Positions 6,550-9,581 of a stretch of 9,581 nucleotides of DNA are shown in pieces. This DNA is from Trebonia sp. (lineage in GTDB: Bacteria; Actinomycetota; Actinomycetes; Streptosporangiales; Streptosporangiaceae): positions 1 to 9,581 of the forward strand of contig JASHPP010000352.1 in assembly GCA_030038035.1 (NCBI GenBank), read 5' to 3'. A program made the translations under genes and the position numbers. The notes beneath the pieces are model-generated. The model was given only the letters and a program-made list of their open reading frames with translations, ran no database searches and had not been told where the DNA came from. Within the stretch, counting starts at the first letter, position 1. Every line of letters begins with the position of its first letter.

Positions 6550-7322
6550 GGCAGGCCTCTCCGGGGGCGGGTGGCGAACAACACGATCACGGCGCAGCAG
6601 GCCGCGACCGCCAGGTAGGGGAGGTACAGGTTCGCGTCGGTGATGGCGGAGGTCAGTGCCGCGGCGGACAGCCAGCCGCCCGCACTGGCGGTCGCGCCGT
6701 GAGCGAGCACGAGGGTGAGCCAGGCGCCCACGCCCGCGCCCGCGCCGGCAACCGCCGACCTGACGGCAACCGCTACCGCGAGAGCGAGCGCGCAGGCGGC
6801 GGTCATCGGCAGCAGCCAGGCGAAGGTGAGCTCCGTCGTGGGTGTCGAGGCGTGCGTGCCCACGGTCGCGGCGCTCGCGATCAGGCCGAGCACCGCGTTC
6901 ACCGCGAACACCGCGACGGCCCTGGTCAGCAGGACAAGGCGGTCGCTGACCGCCATGGAGCAGGACAGTTCCCACGCCGGGTCCAGGCCGGGACCGTAGG
7001 AGTAGGCGATGCCGACCGCCGCGACCGCCGGGGCGATCAGCCAGACCAGCGGCTGGCCCTCGCCCGCCTGGACGAGTGTGCCGACGGCAAGCACGACCGC
7101 GGACGCGGTCAGCCACGGCAGCAGCAGCGAGGGCGTGGTGAACAGCGCGCGCGCCAGCCCAGGCGAGCGCAGCAGCCGCGCCGCCGCTCGCTCCAGCCGG
7201 CCAGGATGACGGCGCCAGACTTCCGCGGCGACGTTCACCCAGACGCGGTCGAGGTCGATGTCGTCGTTCGCCGTGCTGCGGCTCTCGCCGCTGACCGGCT
7301 CGTTCAGCGACGGATCGTTCAT
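6546..7322 (-). CDS. Six-helix membrane protein following the ECF sigma factor, candidate anti-sigma factor or sensor
   Basis: A 258-residue protein from ATG 7322, overlapping the sigma stop codon by 4 nt (ATGA). An acidic N-terminal segment (1-35) is followed by a basic, amphipathic stretch (36-60, including RRHPGRLERAAARLLRSPGL) that should lie in the cytoplasm. Six helices follow at about 69-85, 92-109, 130-151, 165-188, 196-212 and 233-251. The loop at 111-129 (PGLDPAWELSCSMAVSDR) looks conserved in style. Genes directly behind ECF sigma factors often encode their anti-sigma factors, and the cytoplasmic N-terminus could bind the sigma factor. However, no H-x3-C-x2-C zinc motif is present, so this would be a non-ZAS type. 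Alternatively it is a third transporter subunit. The gene order is clear; the function is inferred. Confidence 0.85.
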   Translation of the reverse strand: MNDPSLNEPVSGESRSTANDDIDLDRVWVNVAAEVWRRHPGRLERAAARLLRSPGLARALFTTPSLLLPWLTASAVVLAVGTLVQAGEGQPLVWLIAPAVAAVGIAYSYGPGLDPAWELSCSMAVSDRLVLLTRAVAVFAVNAVLGLIASAATVGTHASTPTTELTFAWLLPMTAACALALAVAVAVRSAVAGAGAGVGAWLTLVLAHGATASAGGWLSAAALTSAITDANLYLPYLAVAACCAVIVLFATRPRRGLP

Positions 7323-7843
7323 TGGACTCCTCCAAGCGCCGCGCGCAGCAGGCGGCGCGCCCGGTGCGCACGGCTCTTCACAGTTCCCTCGGGGACGCCC
7401 ATCAGCTCCGCAACCTCCGCGACCGGCCGGTCTTCCTCGTACATCAAGCGCCATACCTCGCGGTCCGGGCAGCCGGGCGGGCCGAGGGCCGCGGCCGCGG
7501 CGATGTCGAGGTCGGTTCTCGTGGCCGCTGCCTCGGCTGGATCGCTGACCGGCCCCCCCTCGCCTGGCAGGGCCTGGGTCGCCGGCCCCCGCTTCCGCAG
7601 CAGCACGGCGGCCTGGTTGCGCGCGATCACCCAGAGCCAGGCAGCAACGCTGCCCCGCGGCTGGTAGGTTCCGGCGTTCTTCCACACCGCGAGGAACGTC
7701 TCCTGAAGCACGTCCTCGATGTCGTCCGGCGGCAGCGCCTTGCGAAGCCGGGCGGCCAGCCACGGGGCATGCCGGTCAAACAGCTGCCGCAGCGCCATGT
7801 CGTCACCGCCAGCCAGGCTCGCGATCAGCTCGTCGTCGTCCAT
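7319..7843 (-). CDS. ECF-family RNA polymerase sigma factor
   Basis: A 174-residue protein with the two-domain ECF layout. Region 2 covers about 19-86, with the core-binding and -10 recognition helices around DIEDVLQETFLAVWKN (41-56) and SVAAWLWVIARN (65-76). A variable Ala/Pro-rich linker follows. Region 4 covers about 112-170, with the helix-turn-helix VAEVAELMGVPEGTVKSRAH (141-160) that reads the -35 element. There is no extra C-terminal domain. It is first in a five-gene operon and overlaps the next gene by 4 nt. The start is ATG 7843; GTG 7846 adds one residue. The only ribosome-site-like sequence, GAGG at 7849-7846, is too close to either start, so initiation may be leaderless or weak. 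Many ECF factors activate their own operon, but no GAAC-type promoter could be assigned with confidence. Confidence 0.95.
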   Translation of the reverse strand: MDDDELIASLAGGDDMALRQLFDRHAPWLAARLRKALPPDDIEDVLQETFLAVWKNAGTYQPRGSVAAWLWVIARNQAAVLLRKRGPATQALPGEGGPVSDPAEAAATRTDLDIAAAAALGPPGCPDREVWRLMYEEDRPVAEVAELMGVPEGTVKSRAHRARRLLRAALGGVQ

Positions 7844-7863
7844 CACCTCATCTATTGCACCCG

Positions 7864-7876
7864 ACCTGCCGCAGGT
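7864..7876. promoter_or_regulatory. 13-bp palindrome directly upstream of the sigma operon
   Basis: ACCTGC, one central base, GCAGGT: perfect 6-bp arms centred 27 bp before the sigma ATG. With so little space to the start codon it would overlap the promoter or the very short leader, which suits a repressor or activator site. Read on the - strand, TGAACC next to it is weakly ECF -35-like, and TGCAAT at 7859-7854 matches four of six -10 bases. Neither is strong. Confidence 0.35.
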
Positions 7877-7969
7877 TCACGACCAGGCGAAGAAACTGCC
7901 GTAGCCGTCGGCGAACGCCTCGCCAGCCAGCATGCTTCCCAGCCCTGCTGCGGCCTTGACGTCCCCCAT
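7877..7969 (-). CDS. Possible 30-residue peptide ending in aromatic residues
   Basis: ATG 7969 to TGA 7879-7877 on the - strand, just upstream of the sigma gene. The product starts MGDVKAAAGLGSM and ends FADGYGSFFAWS. Twenty-five of 30 codons end in G or C. The same frame is open upstream to a TGA at 8100-8098 and includes PDAKFSADTETAPVR, but that part has no ATG or GTG, so this may be the tail of a decayed larger gene rather than a true small peptide. No ribosome site is visible before the ATG. It could instead be a leader peptide of the sigma operon. Low confidence. Confidence 0.22.
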   Translation of the reverse strand: MGDVKAAAGLGSMLAGEAFADGYGSFFAWS

Positions 7970-8089
7970 GCGGCCCGGGAAAGGACGTGCCAGGTCCCGC
8001 GGGCCGCGGCCGCCGCGAGCAGGAGCAGCACGGACCGGCGCAGTCTCGGTATCCGCGGAAAACTTCGCATCCGGGCGCAGCGATGGAGG

Positions 8090-8218
8090 GGCCCGTCAAC
8101 CGTCTGGGTGCTGACCCTCAATCCCGGCCATATCGAGATCGGGACCTTCGATGACGCCGCGTGCCAGATCGCGTGGCCGCGTCACTGGATCGAGGCCAAT
8201 GGCGCCAGGAAGTACTGA
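8090..8218 (+). pseudogene. Possible C-terminal remnant of an unrecognised protein
   Basis: The frame ending at TGA 8216-8218 reads convincingly as protein only in its last 40 or so codons: VWVLTLNPGHIEIGTFDD, then a Trp/His-rich tail AWPRHWIEANGARKY. Thirty-one of the last 36 sense codons end in G or C. Upstream the frame stays open but becomes Arg-rich and gene-unlike. A GTG at 8108 could start a 36-residue product; GGAGG at 8085-8089 is about 18 nt away, too far. I do not recognise the family. A truncated remnant is the simplest reading. Confidence 0.3.
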
Positions 8219-8268
8219 CCGAGCCACGGGGCTGCCCAGGTGACCGGAGCGATTCCTATGGGCCGAGC

Positions 8269-8299
8269 GCTAGCCGTCCTCATCCCCTGGGACGCTAGC
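8269..8299 (-). terminator. Stem-loop spanning the end of the TPR gene
   Basis: GCTAGC-c-GTCC (8269-8279) pairs with GGACGCTAGC (8290-8299) around a 10-base loop: ten base pairs with one bulged C. It covers the last ten codons and the TAG stop (8272-8270) of the - strand TPR gene. There is no T-run. It may be a factor-independent terminator or a 3' stabilising structure, but its overlap with coding sequence lowers confidence. Confidence 0.35.
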
Positions 8300-9355
8300 C
8301 CCCTCGGCGTGTTGCTCAGGCGCACCCTTGATCGCGACCGCCGCGCGGGACTCCAGAGCCGCGTCGAAAAGCTCGGCCACCGACTTGCGGATCTCCTCGC
8401 GCAGAGTCGCCCTGTCCTGACAGAGGTTCTCGATGTTCCGCTGATAAAGAACGAACCTCATCCCGAACGAGACGCGCGAGCGTGCCCCCGCAGCGAAGTC
8501 CCCGCCCAGCCCGCCAAACAAATTGCCCGAATCGCCGCCCCCGGTGCTAGGCCCTTCCAGATGCCACCGGCGATCCGGGTCGACACCTCGCTCGACCCGC
8601 GACTTGTCCGGCAGCAACACCACGTCCACAGGCCCGCCGGAGGAACCGCCCGTCTGGGCGTCATGAACCCTGATCTGTGCATCAGCCGTCGCCTGGAAGT
8701 CAGCACCCGCGATCCGGTACGGCACCACCCAGGTGCCCGAACCGGAGGTCAGCGCCGCCGCGGCGGCGAAGTCGGCCCGCCCCGCGGCGGGGTTGTCCGC
8801 GTCGAGCCAGACCTTGACCTGGCCGCGCAGCGCCCACGCAGGAGCGAACCGGCTGGCCGATTTCAGGAGGTCATCGAGGCGTTCGCCCGCCTCCTCGAAT
8901 CGACCCTGGCGGTACAGCGCGACCGTGAGGCGCCACAGCGCCTGGGAAGACGCCGGATCGGCGTCGGCCGCCGCCTGGGCGGCCCTGCGTGCATCCTCAA
9001 AATGCCCAAGCCACCACAGCGCCTCCGAGGCGAGCACGAGCGACGCGATCCGGACCGAGGGCACCGGATCGCTCAGGTGACGATGGGCCACCCACAGCGC
9101 CGCAAGCGGATGAACAGGGCAGCTGCGCGTGTGTTCCTCCAGCGCCTGCAGAGCATCCTTCGCCGATTCCCCGCCGCCATGGCGGTGTTCGGCGGGAACA
9201 AGGTTGAGCCACCGTGCCGCGGCGCCTCGCAGTGGCTCGTCTAGTTCGAAGTCGGGCGCTTTGGGGTTCGCCACGTAGCCGGGGCCGGAGTGATGGGAGG
9301 GCCGGGCCCTTGGCATAACGGAGGGTGTCACATCATCTGCGGGCATAGGGCACAT
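8270..9355 (-). CDS. TPR-repeat protein with unrecognised C-terminal region
   Basis: A 361-residue protein of unknown function, without signal peptide or membrane segment. ATG 9355 is chosen because AAGGAAG lies 5 nt before it; the frame is open further upstream, and an ATG at 9346 is also possible. Residues 1-40 are Pro-rich and polar. Helical repeats cover about 65-204, the clearest TPR-like units being 104-135 (ASEALWWLGHFEDARRAAQA), 138-171 (ALWRLTVALYRQGRFEEAGE) and 172-204. The C-terminal half starts as a beta-prone domain (209-270: WVVPYRIAGADFQ, VDVVLLPDKS), passes through a Gly-rich segment at 270-292, and ends in a helix (315-335) and an acidic tail. TPR modules bind partner proteins, so a scaffold or regulator is likely. 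It appears to be a single-gene unit, with hairpins before its start and across its end. Confidence 0.85.
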   Translation of the reverse strand: MCPMPADDVTPSVMPRARPSHHSGPGYVANPKAPDFELDEPLRGAAARWLNLVPAEHRHGGGESAKDALQALEEHTRSCPVHPLAALWVAHRHLSDPVPSVRIASLVLASEALWWLGHFEDARRAAQAAADADPASSQALWRLTVALYRQGRFEEAGERLDDLLKSASRFAPAWALRGQVKVWLDADNPAAGRADFAAAAALTSGSGTWVVPYRIAGADFQATADAQIRVHDAQTGGSSGGPVDVVLLPDKSRVERGVDPDRRWHLEGPSTGGGDSGNLFGGLGGDFAAGARSRVSFGMRFVLYQRNIENLCQDRATLREEIRKSVAELFDAALESRAAVAIKGAPEQHAEGASVPGDEDG

Positions 9356-9379
9356 GATCGCTTCCTTGCCTCGGGCCGC

Positions 9380-9419
9380 GCCCGCTAGAGGGGCAAGATG
9401 CCCGTCCACTCTAGCGGGC
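9380..9419 (-). promoter_or_regulatory. 11-bp inverted repeat in the leader of the TPR gene
   Basis: GCCCGCTAGAG (9380-9390) and CTCTAGCGGGC (9409-9419) are perfect inverted repeats separated by 18 nt. The spacer holds a second hairpin, GGGC-AAGAT-GCCC (9391-9403). The left arm can instead pair with CGGGC at 9372-9376 (CGGGC-CGC-GCCCG), so two structures exclude each other. The repeat ends 24 nt before the TPR start codon and just outside its ribosome site. It could be an operator, an RNA switch in the leader, or a terminator protecting the gene from upstream transcription. Confidence 0.5.
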
Positions 9420-9450
9420 CGAGGCGCGGTGCAGGAATCGTGTAGTTAGT

Positions 9451-9467
9451 TCTGCCAGCACGGCAGA
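9451..9467 (-). terminator. Hairpin after the gene at the right edge
   Basis: TCTGCC (9451-9456) and GGCAGA (9462-9467) pair around a five-base loop, 39 nt past the - strand stop at 9507. The following bases on the - strand (ACTAACTA) are AT-rich but not a T-run. It is a plausible weak terminator. Confidence 0.35.
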
Positions 9468-9506
9468 GTCCGCCCCGTAGACGCCAGCTTGGTCCAGGCA
9501 GCATCA

Positions 9507-9581
9507 TCAGGTCCGTATCACCCGCACGCCGGCCAAGCAGCGGCCCTCAGCACTGGTCACCAGCCTGGCAGTCACAATATG
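9507..9581 (-). CDS. Possible C-terminal end of a gene entering from the right
   Basis: On the - strand the frame is open from the window edge to TGA 9509-9507, giving 24 residues that include IVTARLVTSAEGR and end AGVRVIRT. The other two - strand frames close within 11 codons. Composition is ordinary for a protein end, and a hairpin follows. The fragment is too short to identify and could be chance. Confidence 0.3.
   Translation of the reverse strand, partial: HIVTARLVTSAEGRCLAGVRVIRT

Larger units (their letters stand above)
7844..8269. other. Intergenic stretch upstream of the sigma operon with short coding-like fragments
   Basis: No full-length gene is seen. The stretch must contain the promoter of the - strand operon, which begins at 7843, because the TPR gene upstream ends at 8270. 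It also holds a short - strand frame (7969-7877) and a + strand frame ending at 8218, both listed separately. Their protein-like composition in different frames and directions suggests decayed genes or small unrecognised genes. Confidence 0.45.

Noticed and set aside
6699..7667. Long + strand frame opposite the sigma and membrane protein genes
   Set aside because: Arg/Gly/Gln-rich shadow of two well-supported - strand genes.
7877..7969. Lasso or other named RiPP precursor
   Set aside because: No leader signature, ring-forming residue pattern or modification enzyme is visible, so no class can be named.
7322..8089. Extension of the fragment ending at 8218 into one 298-residue gene
   Set aside because: Most of it lies antisense to the sigma factor and has shadow composition; only the last part looks protein-like.
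8240..9244. 334-residue + strand frame opposite the TPR gene
   Set aside because: It reads as Arg-rich low-complexity sequence, while the - strand frame shows clear TPR helices and a strong ribosome site.

Overview
The window is GC-rich DNA with strong G/C preference at third codon positions, GTG and possibly TTG starts, and an ECF sigma factor and Rieske oxygenase of kinds common in actinomycetes. It most likely comes from a high-GC filamentous actinobacterium (Streptomyces/Streptosporangiales-like). The species cannot be named from sequence alone. No rRNA, tRNA, CRISPR array, integrase or intact insertion sequence was seen.

Layout. (1) Bases 1-875 (+) hold the 3' part of a membrane-anchored protein with an exported beta-rich domain. 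(2) Bases 876-1516 contain no convincing gene but do hold hairpins and an 18-bp palindrome. (3) Bases 1517-3227 (+) hold a phthalate-dioxygenase-type Rieske oxygenase alpha subunit, overlapped by a 156-residue helical-repeat protein. (4) Bases 3299-3445 (+) encode a 48-residue membrane microprotein, followed by a hairpin between convergent genes. (5) Bases 7843-3528 (-) form a five-gene operon: ECF sigma factor, six-helix membrane protein, ABC ATPase, large permease-like protein with an extracytoplasmic domain, and a second small permease-like protein. All four junctions are 4-nt ATGA/GTGA overlaps. (6) Bases 7844-8269 contain a palindrome and two short coding-like fragments. (7) Bases 9355-8270 (-) hold a TPR protein with an unrecognised C-terminal region, with GCTAG-bearing hairpins at both ends. 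(8) The right edge may hold the last 24 codons of another minus-strand gene.

How the parts may work together. The sigma/ABC operon is the main coherent system. The multipass protein encoded directly after the sigma factor is placed where an anti-sigma factor usually lies but has no zinc anti-sigma motif. The ATPase and two membrane proteins would form an ABC-2-like transporter or sensor complex, one subunit of which carries an external domain of about 235 residues. The inferred model is a self-contained module in which an envelope signal, transport and transcription are coupled by translation in fixed ratio. The Rieske gene and the repeat protein appear to form a second translationally coupled pair, with no reductase or ferredoxin gene visible in this window.
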